From a virus: a stretch of DNA of 64,000 nucleotides. Shown here in pieces: positions 24,066 through 31,050 of this stretch. Numbering within the stretch: position 1 is the first letter of the stretch; the number at the start of each line of letters is the position of its first letter. The translations under genes were made by a program, and so were the position numbers. The stretch is from IMG/VR virus record IMGVR_UViG_3300010885_049703, positions 50,260 through 114,259 of that record; one strand, 5' to 3'. The notes below the pieces were generated by a model. That model was not told the origin of the DNA. It saw nothing but the letters and a program-made list of their open reading frames with translations, and did no database searches.

Positions 24066-24192
24066 TGTGATCTTCTTGTTGGGGTTTAAACAAGTATTCA
24101 TGCCATAATGCATAAGCAAATACCACCAGGCATCCAGTCAACATTGTGCCAAGTAAAAACCCAATAACAAAGTATAACTGTTCGGTGCCCAT
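24055..24192 (-). CDS. Small single-span membrane protein (45 aa)
   Basis: Start taken at the ATG at 24192 (MGTEQLYFVIGFLLGTMLTG). One hydrophobic helix is followed by HEYLFKPQQEDHNAN, an acidic soluble tail. It overlaps the radical SAM start by 11 bp. Function unknown. Confidence 0.6.
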   Translation of the reverse strand: MGTEQLYFVIGFLLGTMLTGCLVVFAYALWHEYLFKPQQEDHNAN

Positions 24193-24236
24193 TAAACTAC
24201 TTATGGAGCAGGGTACCGTGACCGTTAAACAATTCA

Positions 24237-24310
24237 TGGAGCGGGGTACGAGAATCGAACTCGTTTAACCAGCTTGGAAGGCTGGGACACAACCAATATG
24301 CCAACCCCGC
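24237..24310 (-). tRNA. tRNA-Gly (anticodon TCC)
   Basis: Acceptor GCGGGGT/ACCCCGC, anticodon arm CCAGC-CTTCCAA-GCTGG with TCC, T-arm ACGAG-TTCGATT-CTCGT, and encoded CCA. A degenerate second copy of its 3' end lies just downstream at 24203-24228. Confidence 0.93.
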
Positions 24311-24318
24311 ATCATCCT

Positions 24319-25161
24319 TTATACGTTTGATGCTGCGACAATATGATTATGCATGATTTCTTTTACTTTGTCAAATCTTTGATAACGATTTTGAGCACCC
24401 ATAACGACCACAGCATACGTGCGACCGTTTTGTTCAACAACTACTCCCACACAATATCCAGCTGGATTGGTAAACCCAGTTTTGCTTACCACCACTTCGG
24501 GAAAAGCCAACAGCACCATGGTATTGGTATTCGGTACATGGCTAACGTTGGTGTACGTTTTGTGTTTACGATGCACCACAGTGGTAGTTGCCAAATCTTG
24601 ATAGGTTGAAATTCTACGTATGATTTGATATCCATATGCTGCCTCCAACATTCTCCCAACATCTTCGGCAGTACTGACATTGGTTTGAATGCGACCTGAC
24701 GGATCATCAAAGTGGGTGTTCAACATAGCCAACCGTGATGCCTTGTGGTTCATGGCATCAAGAAATGCAGTACGACCACCAGGATAATCGTGACTTAAAA
24801 ATTCTGCCACATTATTGTCACTGCGTATCAACAACCGTTGAAATAATTGTTCTCTAGTCACTAACCGACCTTGATACTGCACGGTCTGTTGAAGATTGGT
24901 GTTGCCGTCAAGGCTTACCATTGCAGTCATTAACTTAGTCAAACTGGCCATTGGCCTTACCAGTTGAGTTCCATGTCCTACGATAGGTGATTGTGTTTTG
25001 ATGTCATAGGCCCATACACTGATGGGATTCACTGTGCGAGCAGAATGATATTTTGCTTTTTTAACTGTTGCGTGATGCGAATGATGATGGTGACGTTTTT
25101 TAGCTTCAGCAGTGTTGACTAAACATGATAATGCAATGGCTATTAATAATATTTTTTTCAA
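24319..25161 (-). CDS. Secreted D,D-peptidase (peptidase S11, DacA/PbpG-like)
   Basis: A 280-residue protein. The signal peptide MKKILLIAIALSCLVNTAEA is followed by a His-rich stretch (KKRHHHHSHH) and then a penicillin-binding fold with all three motifs: S73LTK76, S114DN116 and the KTG in VVSKTGFTNP. S11 enzymes trim or cut peptidoglycan peptide cross-links. Length fits PbpG-like endopeptidases without the C-terminal anchor. In a phage it could aid wall remodelling during late infection. It lies between two tRNA genes with a late-like octamer upstream. Confidence 0.9.
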   Translation of the reverse strand: MKKILLIAIALSCLVNTAEAKKRHHHHSHHATVKKAKYHSARTVNPISVWAYDIKTQSPIVGHGTQLVRPMASLTKLMTAMVSLDGNTNLQQTVQYQGRLVTREQLFQRLLIRSDNNVAEFLSHDYPGGRTAFLDAMNHKASRLAMLNTHFDDPSGRIQTNVSTAEDVGRMLEAAYGYQIIRRISTYQDLATTTVVHRKHKTYTNVSHVPNTNTMVLLAFPEVVVSKTGFTNPAGYCVGVVVEQNGRTYAVVVMGAQNRYQRFDKVKEIMHNHIVAASNV

Positions 25162-25203
25162 TGGGCACCTCGTCTAAATAGTTCAGGCAAAAAGCCTGTT
25201 TAA

Positions 25204-25211
25204 TATTTAGC
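25204..25211 (-). promoter_or_regulatory. Late-promoter-like octamer GCTAAATA
   Basis: 42 nt upstream of the D,D-peptidase ATG on the minus strand, between tRNA-Arg and the gene. Confidence 0.42.
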
Positions 25212-25222
25212 TGGTTTTTTTT

Positions 25223-25297
25223 TGGTCCGGCGTGCAGGAATCGAACCCACATTCTAGAGGTAGAAGCTCTATGTCCTATCCGTTGAACGAACGCCAG
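25223..25297 (-). tRNA. tRNA-Arg (anticodon TCT)
   Basis: Acceptor CTGGCGT/ACGCCGG, D-arm GTTC...GGAC, anticodon arm TAGAG-CTTCTAC-CTCTA with TCT, T-arm GTGGG-TTCGATT-CCTGC, encoded CCA. It reads AGA codons. Confidence 0.9.
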
Positions 25298-25304
25298 TTG
25301 TTTT

Positions 25305-25332
25305 AAGAAAAAGCCCAGTGACACTGGGCTTT
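25305..25332 (-). terminator. dnaK terminator
   Basis: AAAGCCCAG-TGTCA-CTGGGCTTT then TTCTT on the minus strand, 4 bp past the dnaK stop and before the tRNA-Arg gene. Confidence 0.82.
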
Positions 25333-25336
25333 AATT

Positions 25337-27214
25337 TTATTTGCTTTCTTTGAAGTCGGCATCAACTACTGTTTCATCTGCTGATTGTGCGGACTCAGAT
25401 GCTTTGGCTTTGGCCTCAAAGATTGGAGCAGCAGCCTTGAACAATTCATCCAGACCGGATTTAATTGCTTCCAGGTCATTGCCTTGAACAGCAGTTTCAA
25501 CCGCAGTGATTGCAGTGTTGACAGAAGTTTTTTGTTCCTCAGTTAACTGTGATTCAACTTCTTTCATTTCAGCGCGAATCATATGTAACTGTGATTCGGC
25601 CTGGTTGCGTGTTTCAATAGATTCACGTTGTTTCTTATCGGCCTCGGCATTGAGTTCAGCATCCTTGATCATCTGTTCAACTTCGGCATCACTGAGGCCA
25701 GAGTTGGATTTGATAGTGATTTTGTTTTCTTTGCCGGTATTTTTGTCTTTAGCTGATACATGCATGATACCATTGGCATCAATGTCCAATGTTACTTCAA
25801 TTTGTGGCTGACCACGACGTGCTGGTGCAATGCCTTCAAGGTTGAATTCGCCCAATGATTTGTTGTACTGAAACAGTTCACGCTCGCCCTGTGCAACTTT
25901 GATAGTCACGGCAGGTTGATTGTCGTCGGCAGTGGAGAACACTTGGCTATGCTTGGTGGGAATAGTGGTGTTCTTGTTGATCAACTTAGTGAACACTCCA
26001 CCTTGTGTTTCAATACCAAGGCTCAAGGGAGTTACGTCAAGCAACAATACGTCTTTGCGCTCGCCGCCCAACACAGCACCTTGCAAGGCAGCACCTGCAG
26101 CCACTGCTTCGTCAGGATTGACATCATGTCGTGGCGCTTTGCCAAACAGTTTCTCAACTGCTTCTTGTACCTTGGGCATACGTGTTTGACCGCCAACAAG
26201 TATAACTTCATCTATGTCTGCAGCAGTGACTTTGGCATCGGTCAGGGCCTGACGGCATGGCGCCAAACTGCGTTGAATCAATTCTTCCACAAGGCTTTCT
26301 AACTTGGCACGAGTCATCTTGACATTTAAATGCTTGGGACCTGTGGCATCAGCAGTGATATAAGGCAAGTTTACATCAGTTTGTGCGCTGTTTGACAATT
26401 CAATCTTTGTGCGTTCAGCAGCTTCTTTGAGACGCTGCAGGGCCATCACATCGGCCTTGAGATCAACCCCGGACTCTTTCTTGAACTCGTCAACAAGATG
26501 ATCCATGATACGTTGGTCAAAGTCCTCACCACCTAGGAATGTGTCACCATTGGTTGACAACACTTCAATTTGTTTGTCGCCGTCAACGTGGGCAATCTCA
26601 ATAATTGAGACGTCAAATGTACCACCACCTAGGTCATACACAGCAATCTTGCGATCGCGTTTGTCTTGTTTGTCCACGCCATATGCCAAGGCCGCAGCAG
26701 TTGGCTCGTTGATAATGCGCAACACTTCCAGGCCTGCAATCTTACCTGCATCCTTGGTGGCTTGACGTTGACTATCGTTGAAGTAAGCCGGCACAGTGAT
26801 AACTGCCTGTGTGACTTCATGGCCAAGATAATCTTCTGCAGTCTTTTTCATCTTACGCAATACTTCGGCTGAAATTTGCGGAGGTGCTAGTTCTCGATCG
26901 TTAGCGCGAACCCAAGCATCGCCATTGCTGGCTTCCATGATTTGATATGGCATGAGGTCAATGTCTTTTTGCACAGCTTGTTCTTTGAACTTACGTCCAA
27001 TCAAACGCTTGGCTGCATAGATTGTATTCTTGGGGTTTGTCACTGCCTGACGTTTTGCCGGTGCGCCAACTAACACTTCGGCGTCGGTGTAGGCAACAAT
27101 TGATGGCGTAGTACGTGCGCCTTCTGAATTTTCAATTACTTTTGGGGTTCCATTTTCTACAACAGCCACGCATGAGTTGGTGGTTCCGAGGTCAATACCT
27201 ATAATTGTGCTCAT
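25337..27214 (-). CDS. dnaK: Full-length Hsp70 chaperone DnaK
   Basis: A 625-residue DnaK from the ATG at 27214 ([18 protein letters not shown]), preceded by AAAGGAGAAAACA. All ATPase signatures are intact: [37 protein letters not shown]. The linker [15 protein letters not shown] and the substrate domain follow, and the C-terminus is acidic. The sequence resembles betaproteobacterial DnaK. It lacks a visible linked dnaJ or grpE, so it would use host co-chaperones. Complete DnaK in a phage is unusual; recent acquisition from a host is plausible. Confidence 0.97.
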   Translation of the reverse strand: MSTIIGIDLGTTNSCVAVVENGTPKVIENSEGARTTPSIVAYTDAEVLVGAPAKRQAVTNPKNTIYAAKRLIGRKFKEQAVQKDIDLMPYQIMEASNGDAWVRANDRELAPPQISAEVLRKMKKTAEDYLGHEVTQAVITVPAYFNDSQRQATKDAGKIAGLEVLRIINEPTAAALAYGVDKQDKRDRKIAVYDLGGGTFDVSIIEIAHVDGDKQIEVLSTNGDTFLGGEDFDQRIMDHLVDEFKKESGVDLKADVMALQRLKEAAERTKIELSNSAQTDVNLPYITADATGPKHLNVKMTRAKLESLVEELIQRSLAPCRQALTDAKVTAADIDEVILVGGQTRMPKVQEAVEKLFGKAPRHDVNPDEAVAAGAALQGAVLGGERKDVLLLDVTPLSLGIETQGGVFTKLINKNTTIPTKHSQVFSTADDNQPAVTIKVAQGERELFQYNKSLGEFNLEGIAPARRGQPQIEVTLDIDANGIMHVSAKDKNTGKENKITIKSNSGLSDAEVEQMIKDAELNAEADKKQRESIETRNQAESQLHMIRAEMKEVESQLTEEQKTSVNTAITAVETAVQGNDLEAIKSGLDELFKAAAPIFEAKAKASESAQSADETVVDADFKESK

Positions 27215-27276
27215 TGTTTTCTCCTTTGAAGTAAGCAAGATTTTGCAAATGCCCTGTCGGCACATTTACAAGTAAT

Positions 27277-27284
27277 TATTTATT
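27277..27284 (-). promoter_or_regulatory. dnaK upstream region: AATAAATA octamer
   Basis: Late-promoter-like octamer 62 nt before the dnaK ATG; a TATAAT with no good -35 lies just upstream of it, next to the tRNA gene. Confidence 0.38.
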
Positions 27285-27304
27285 TCACATTATAACACAC
27301 TTAG

Positions 27305-27379
27305 TGCCCCTGCTCCGAGTCGAACGGAGATAATTTTCCCTTTTGAGGAGAACGACTTTACCAATTTGTCCACAGGGGC
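27305..27379 (-). tRNA. tRNA with anticodon CAA (Leu), short variable loop
   Basis: Acceptor GCCCCTG/CAGGGGC, three-pair D-stem GAC/GTC, anticodon arm TTCTC-CTCAAAA-GGGAA with CAA, T-arm CTCCG-TTCGACT-CGGAG. CCA is not encoded (ACTA). CAA should read UUG leucine codons, yet the variable region is only 6 nt, whereas bacterial tRNA-Leu normally has a long arm. Confidence 0.75.
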
Positions 27380-27383
27380 ATGT

Positions 27384-27620
27384 TTAGTTTGACCAGGTCA
27401 GCATGAATAGAGTACGATGTTCATTCCAGCGGAATGCCACACCTATGTTATACAATATTTCACAGTCATCATACGCCCAAACACTGTATCTTGGGCCTAT
27501 GCATTGTTTGAGCCACTCTTCAATAGAATACACTCCCTGGATCCAATCTACTTGGGCATTGCCAAGTACGGGCCAAGGAACAGTTGCATGAAATTGGAAT
27601 CTATGCCAGTCCACTAACAT
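27384..27620 (-). CDS. Small phage protein, LxW-S tail family (78 aa)
   Basis: A 78-residue protein ending RTLFMLTWSN, with IEEWLKQCIGPRYSVW in the middle. The tail matches the small proteins at 5090, 5242 and 6428. There is no Shine-Dalgarno; AATAAATA ends 5 nt before the ATG, as at 8683. Function unknown. Confidence 0.75.
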   Translation of the reverse strand: MLVDWHRFQFHATVPWPVLGNAQVDWIQGVYSIEEWLKQCIGPRYSVWAYDDCEILYNIGVAFRWNEHRTLFMLTWSN

Positions 27621-27625
27621 GCAAA

Positions 27626-27633
27626 TATTTATT
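27626..27633 (-). promoter_or_regulatory. Late-promoter-like octamer AATAAATA, 5 nt before ATG
   Basis: AATAAATA-TTTGC-ATG, the same arrangement and the same 14-mer (TAAATATTTGCATG) as upstream of 8683. Confidence 0.5.
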
Positions 27634-27643
27634 TTATATCCCC

Positions 27644-27892
27644 TTATTTTTTGTTCATTCTTTCACGTTCAAGTTGTTCTTGATAGAGTTTTTCCTCTGC
27701 GTCATCCTCGGCTAAAATTCCAGCACGGCGCTCTTCGTCGGTTTCTATCTGATCTACATTGGCATTTAATTTTTTGATATCTTCTTCAATTGCATGCTGG
27801 TCACTGTGATCCCCGCGTAGTTTGGACATTTCTCGTTCATACCGTGTTACAAGGCTAGGTTTAACATGTTGCCTTATCCAATCAGTTGGCAT
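27644..27892 (-). CDS. Charged coiled-coil phage protein (82 aa)
   Basis: Start at the ATG at 27892 (MPTDWIRQHVKPSLVTRYER); the longer frame runs into tRNA-Trp. The rest is rich in Glu, Lys and Asp in heptad-like order (IEEDIKKLNANVDQIETDEE) and ends in ERERMNKK. Function unknown. Confidence 0.68.
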   Translation of the reverse strand: MPTDWIRQHVKPSLVTRYEREMSKLRGDHSDQHAIEEDIKKLNANVDQIETDEERRAGILAEDDAEEKLYQEQLERERMNKK

Positions 27893-27910
27893 GACAATTT
27901 CCTGGTTATT

Positions 27911-27984
27911 TGGCTCCGATGGACAGAATCGAACTGCCACTCACGGTTTTGGAGACCGTTGCACTGCCATTATACTACACCGGA
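27911..27984 (-). tRNA. tRNA-Trp (anticodon CCA)
   Basis: Acceptor TCCGGTG/CATCGGA, anticodon arm ACGGT-CTCCAAA-ACCGT with CCA, encoded 3' CCA. Its 5' end overlaps the last 10 bp of the SGNH-like gene at 27975. Confidence 0.92.
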
Positions 27985-28673
27985 ATTACTATAGTTCTTA
28001 CAACGTAATCAGCAAACTCTTGATGCGCGGACTCGTCAAAATGCATACGGCCGGTGGGAGTAAATTTTTGTTCAATGCACCAATCTAAAAATACCGGGGC
28101 AATCCAATCATACCTTTTTAAAACTGCTGCGTCATCAATGGGCCAGAAACTGTCTATGTTGATAACTTTGATGCCGGCATAAATTGCAAGTTGATTTAAT
28201 GTGACAATATTTTTTATTTTGTTTAATCTTCCCACTACAGGATCAGTGGCAAACACTATCCAGTGATTTAGATATTTCTGATATAACTTGCGTTGATCAA
28301 TCCATTGGTAGCGTTTTTTAACGACTTTCTTGCGTCCTTCTCTCACAACATCATCTGGTTCAGTGCGCAACCATCCTTCTAGTCCTGCTGCCAACGGCAA
28401 CCATTGTTGGTTTTCTTGCGAATAGATTTCTGAACGATCACATCCAGTCAAGCAGGCAATTACAATGTCATTGCTGGATAGGGATGACAGTTCTCTTTCA
28501 AAAATCCTAAACATAGCATCATTGCTACCTCCGGCAATGGCGTGATTTAGGGGCCGATATCCTAGACTCTGTGCAATTTTCACAGCATAGCTGTGAGAGT
28601 AGTTGTATTGATCGTCGCTGCTGATTTCCGAACCAGCAGCATGACTACAACCCAATATCAATGCCTGTTTCAT
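27975..28673 (-). CDS. SGNH-hydrolase-like phage protein
   Basis: A 232-residue protein with SGNH blocks: LGCSHAAGSE (residues 8-17, the catalytic-Ser position), IAGGSNDAMF with the Gly/Asn of blocks II and III, and a C-terminal HFDESAHQEFAD with the D-x-x-H pair. It is one of four such proteins in this window (also 33019, 47374, 61092). They may hydrolyse ester bonds on glycans; substrate unknown. Confidence 0.78.
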   Translation of the reverse strand: MKQALILGCSHAAGSEISSDDQYNYSHSYAVKIAQSLGYRPLNHAIAGGSNDAMFRIFERELSSLSSNDIVIACLTGCDRSEIYSQENQQWLPLAAGLEGWLRTEPDDVVREGRKKVVKKRYQWIDQRKLYQKYLNHWIVFATDPVVGRLNKIKNIVTLNQLAIYAGIKVINIDSFWPIDDAAVLKRYDWIAPVFLDWCIEQKFTPTGRMHFDESAHQEFADYVVRTIVIPV

Positions 28674-28699
28674 ATGCCTACTTAGCTGTGAACCAGATA

Positions 28700-28867
28700 T
28701 TAATGCACTGCTTCTTTTGTATTCACTTCACACTCAACTACCCAATTATTGAATTGTGTGAATGTACTTACTTCTACCCCGAGTCCCACAGCTTCGTTGA
28801 CAAAATGTTGCAACAACGAATTATACAACTCATCGGGCATTGTATCTTTGGCAAATTTAATTTTCAT
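28700..28867 (-). CDS. Small hypothetical protein (55 aa)
   Basis: Read directly: MKIKFAKDTMPDELYNSLLQ and FTQFNNWVVECEVNTKEAVH. It fills the gap between the SGNH-like gene and the structured RNA region. No family recognised. Confidence 0.6.
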   Translation of the reverse strand: MKIKFAKDTMPDELYNSLLQHFVNEAVGLGVEVSTFTQFNNWVVECEVNTKEAVH

Positions 28868-29004
28868 TGTCAATCCCTAGATCTAAAGTAAAATGCTCTG
28901 CGTCCCGCGGCGGTAATTATACTGTGTCAGTAAACATGTCCTCTTTCAAGGGGAATACCTCTACAGCCTCCACCCGCTCCACGACCGGGACCGTTCTCGC
29001 ATTG
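28868..29004. other. GC-rich gap without a supported gene
   Basis: This stretch is clearly richer in G and C than its surroundings. An open minus-strand frame (VPVVERVEAVEVFPLKEDMF) crosses it from tRNA-Ser but has no start codon outside the tRNA. I see no firm gene or promoter. Confidence 0.4.
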
Positions 29005-29100
29005 CCAGCGCCGTTTCGGTTGGAACGGTACCACCCGTGCTTGTCATAGCACTTCTCATCCTCCGGGTCAGAGTATCCAGTGACGCTGGAACGGCGCTGG
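29005..29100 (-). ncRNA. Candidate structured RNA directly 3' of tRNA-Ser
   Basis: Starting at the CCA of tRNA-Ser, a perfect 11-bp stem CCAGCGCCGTT / AACGGCGCTGG encloses CCAG-CGTCA-CTGG and a nested hairpin ACCCG...CGGGT holding GTGCT-ATGACA-AGCAC. This nesting is unlikely for a plain spacer. Identity unknown. Confidence 0.45.
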
Positions 29101-29185
29101 CGGAGAGTATAGGATTCGAACCTATGCGCCACTTTCGCAACGACAGTTTAGCAAACTGCTGCCTTGACCACTCGGCCAACTCTCC
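29098..29185 (-). tRNA. tRNA-Ser (anticodon GCT)
   Basis: Acceptor GGAGAGT/ACTCTCC, anticodon arm GCAGT-TTGCTAA-ACTGT with GCT, long variable arm (CGTTGCGAAAGTGGCG), encoded CCA. Confidence 0.94.
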
Positions 29186-29203
29186 ATAAATCTAGTTGCT
29201 CTA

Positions 29204-29309
29204 CCATATTGAAACACACTATACAACAGGTTTAGGTCTGCTTCTATATCCTGTCACGGCGTAGTATGAAGTTATCTCTAGACCTTGGCCGTAATGTGCT
29301 TTAATATGG
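29204..29309 (-). ncRNA. Candidate structured RNA between tRNA-Glu and tRNA-Ser, with pseudoknot
   Basis: Beginning in the CCA of tRNA-Glu, a long closing stem (CCATATT..GCACA with TGTGT..AATATGG, one mismatch) encloses two hairpins: TTACGGC/GCCGTGA and ACAGG/CCTGT. Their loops carry AGGTCT and AGACCT, which can pair as a kissing loop. The spacer is 100 nt long with no reading frame. No Rfam-type family is recognised. Confidence 0.55.
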
Positions 29310-29381
29310 TACACGGTAGGGGAATCGAACCCCTCTTCCATCCGTGAAAGGGATGTGTCCTAACCGATAGACGAACCGTGC
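29307..29381 (-). tRNA. tRNA-Glu (anticodon TTC)
   Basis: Acceptor GCACGGT/ACCGTGT, anticodon arm CATCC-CTTTCAC-GGATG with TTC, T-arm with GGTTCGATTCC, encoded CCA. Confidence 0.93.
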
Positions 29382-29395
29382 ATAAAAAAGTGAAG

Positions 29396-29555
29396 GTTCC
29401 TATAAAGCCCATCGTCACCTACAACCATTGGGTAGTCGCCTACCATCTGATTTAATGCTAACAAGGAACTGACTATTACATGATGCCGAAGTCACGTTAC
29501 TGCATCAAACCCTTGCTGAACCCTTGCGGGACGATTCGCACTCAATCGTTTTAAT
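29396..29555 (-). ncRNA. Candidate structured RNA upstream of tRNA-Glu
   Basis: No reading frame of useful length. Several compact hairpins are visible on the minus strand: GTTCCT/AGGAAC (29464-29469 with 29396-29401) enclosing GGTAG-GCGA-CTACC (a GNRA tetraloop, 29431-29444), GATGC/GCATC (29502-29506 with 29482-29486) and CCC-GCAA-GGG (29521-29530). Identity unknown. Confidence 0.45.
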
Positions 29556-29594
29556 CTAGAACTGATACAAAAATACAGTTTAACTGATAATGCA

Positions 29595-29741
29595 TTAATG
29601 GTCAACCAATTGCTGTACTTGTCTAAAACTTTGTTGCATCAATCTGGCACGTTCAAGTTTGGCTTCAAGCAACTCTGCCAATTGCTTGGCAGTGAGTTCG
29701 TGCTCAGATTTCCGCGGTTGTTTCTGATCTTGTTCCTTCAT
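29595..29741 (-). CDS. Small helical protein (48 aa)
   Basis: Read directly: MKEQDQKQPRKSEHELTAKQ, then LAELLEAKLERARLMQQSFR. Strongly helical, probably a short coiled coil. No family recognised. Confidence 0.6.
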   Translation of the reverse strand: MKEQDQKQPRKSEHELTAKQLAELLEAKLERARLMQQSFRQVQQLVDH

Positions 29742-29755
29742 AGTATCTTATAAAA

Positions 29756-29965
29756 TTATTTGTCATTGTGCTTTGAGTTCATTTTCTCAATGCTCTCATC
29801 AAATCTTAATCCAGCCAGTGCTGTGACATATACAAAATAACAAACAACTGCCACTGCAATTGCCAACACTGCCCAGTTAGGCAAATAACTCATCAAGAAT
29901 CCCGCTAACAATCCACTGCTGATCACGCCCAGGGCGATTGCTGCTGCTCTAAGTTTCAAATACAT
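29756..29965 (-). CDS. Small two-span membrane protein (69 aa)
   Basis: Start preferred at the ATG at 29965 (MYLKLRAAAIALGVISSGLL). Two hydrophobic helices (the N-terminal one and WAVLAIAVAVVCYFVYVTAL) and a charged C-terminus. A possible sigma70 promoter (TTGACT-17-TAAAAT) overlaps the hairpin at 30007-30038. Function unknown. Confidence 0.68.
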   Translation of the reverse strand: MYLKLRAAAIALGVISSGLLAGFLMSYLPNWAVLAIAVAVVCYFVYVTALAGLRFDESIEKMNSKHNDK

Positions 29966-30006
29966 TTTGTTTCCTTTCAATAAATTAACTACTGAACCTA
30001 TATTTT

Positions 30007-30038
30007 ACTTGAGGTTGATTATTAAGTCAACCTCAAGT
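30007..30038 (-). terminator. Perfect 12-bp inverted repeat after the metallophosphatase gene
   Basis: ACTTGAGGTTGA / TCAACCTCAAGT with an 8-nt loop, starting at the stop codon. The T-tract is poor, and TTGACT in the arm is also a candidate -35 for the membrane protein gene. Confidence 0.6.
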
Positions 30039-30619
30039 TATGTGGCACCCACAGGTCCGTTACCGTTTTGAAAGCCAATTTTGCCACCTTCTGCTTCAAT
30101 ACGTTTGATCACGTCTTCAAACAGTATAGGCGCAAAGTCGGTTTGTTCTACGCAGACGCAATGGTAGCGAACATCAATTTTGTATTCGCCCCATACTTCG
30201 GTCATCACACGGTTTGAATGTAGATGTCCGTGTATGTTGGTACCAAAGCGACCCAGACTCTCTGAGTGTATGGGAATATGGCTTAGTATCATTCCGTTCA
30301 TCACATGGTATGCACGTAGTTCACGGAAGTATTTACGATATTCGTCATCACGGAAGATGTCATGGTTACCACGTATCAACACCTTGTCACCGTTTAGACG
30401 AGCCATTGTAGCCAGTGCTCGGCGATTGATAACAACATCTCCAAGGTGGTAGACTTTGTCGTTGGGCCGGACACGTTCGTTCCAGGCCTTGACCATCGCC
30501 TCATCCATGTCCTCAGGTGTGTCCCAAGGACGTAGCTTGGTCACCCCGTCGTTGCGCATAAAACGGCAAACGCCTGCGTGTCCAAAATGCGTATCACTGA
30601 CTAAAAATACTGCTGGCAT
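30038..30619 (-). CDS. Calcineurin-like phosphoesterase
   Basis: A 193-residue protein from the ATG at 30619 (MPAVFLVSDTHFGHAGVCRF). Metal motifs: SDTHFGH, LGDVV, RGNHD, HIPIH and HGHLHS. Single-domain phosphoesterases of this type are frequent in aquatic T4-like phages and often cut nucleotides or phosphodiesters. It has the shared TTGACCAATAAT promoter and an AGGAGC site. It is not closely similar to the PlcP-type enzyme at 20927. Confidence 0.88.
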   Translation of the reverse strand: MPAVFLVSDTHFGHAGVCRFMRNDGVTKLRPWDTPEDMDEAMVKAWNERVRPNDKVYHLGDVVINRRALATMARLNGDKVLIRGNHDIFRDDEYRKYFRELRAYHVMNGMILSHIPIHSESLGRFGTNIHGHLHSNRVMTEVWGEYKIDVRYHCVCVEQTDFAPILFEDVIKRIEAEGGKIGFQNGNGPVGAT

Positions 30620-30665
30620 AATGTGCTCCTGTTGCAATTTTAACAACTAATTTAACTATACTGCT

Positions 30666-30694
30666 ATTATAGCAGACCACTGATTATTGGTCAA
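30666..30694 (-). promoter_or_regulatory. Sigma70 promoter, shared early-promoter type
   Basis: TTGACC (30689-30694), 17 bp, TATAAT (30666-30671), extended TTGACCAATAAT as at 10050 and 12726. It drives the phosphoesterase gene. Confidence 0.85.
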
Positions 30695-31050
30695 GTGCCG
30701 AGATTTTGTATATATTTTGCTAAGTCCCCGTACAATGCTGCCATCATTGCTTCGCGACTACCAAAAAACACAATGGTACGTTTTGGCCCAATGTAGTAAG
30801 GCATGGTGATACTGCGATCCAACTTCAACAGCATCAACTTGGTGAGAGGTTGTTTGGTTGGCAACTCATGAGTATAACATTCTAACTCAGCATGATCACG
30901 AAATGCAATCACTCCAGCGTCAGTAAGACGTAGACCACCTTCGGCACGTAGATTTTGCCACCAATGCAGCATGGCATGGTCAACCGATATCTGATGTTCA
31001 GCAGGAATTACTTCTAAAACTCGTTGAGTGATTTCAGCCCGTCGTGCCAT
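30691..31050 (-). CDS. Conserved phage protein (119 aa)
   Basis: Start at the ATG at 31050 (MARRAEITQRVLEVIPAEHQ). GGLRLTDAGVIAFRD resembles a winged-helix, and the tail MPYYIGPKRTIVFFGSREAM plus YGDLAKYI matches a family conserved in T4-like cyanophages. It may bind DNA. It overlaps the upstream gene by 17 bp. Confidence 0.78.
   Translation of the reverse strand: MARRAEITQRVLEVIPAEHQISVDHAMLHWWQNLRAEGGLRLTDAGVIAFRDHAELECYTHELPTKQPLTKLMLLKLDRSITMPYYIGPKRTIVFFGSREAMMAALYGDLAKYIQNLGT

Noticed and set aside
17258-27214. A fragment of a bacterial chromosome because of porin, pstS, tmRNA and dnaK
   Set aside because: These genes are embedded in continuous T4-like gene order and style, with small overlapping phage genes on both sides.
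28917-29132. Minus-strand frame VTGYSDPEDEKCYDKHG... to TDTV
   Set aside because: Protein-like in composition, but its only start codon lies inside tRNA-Ser, and the segment after the tRNA folds into strong stems.
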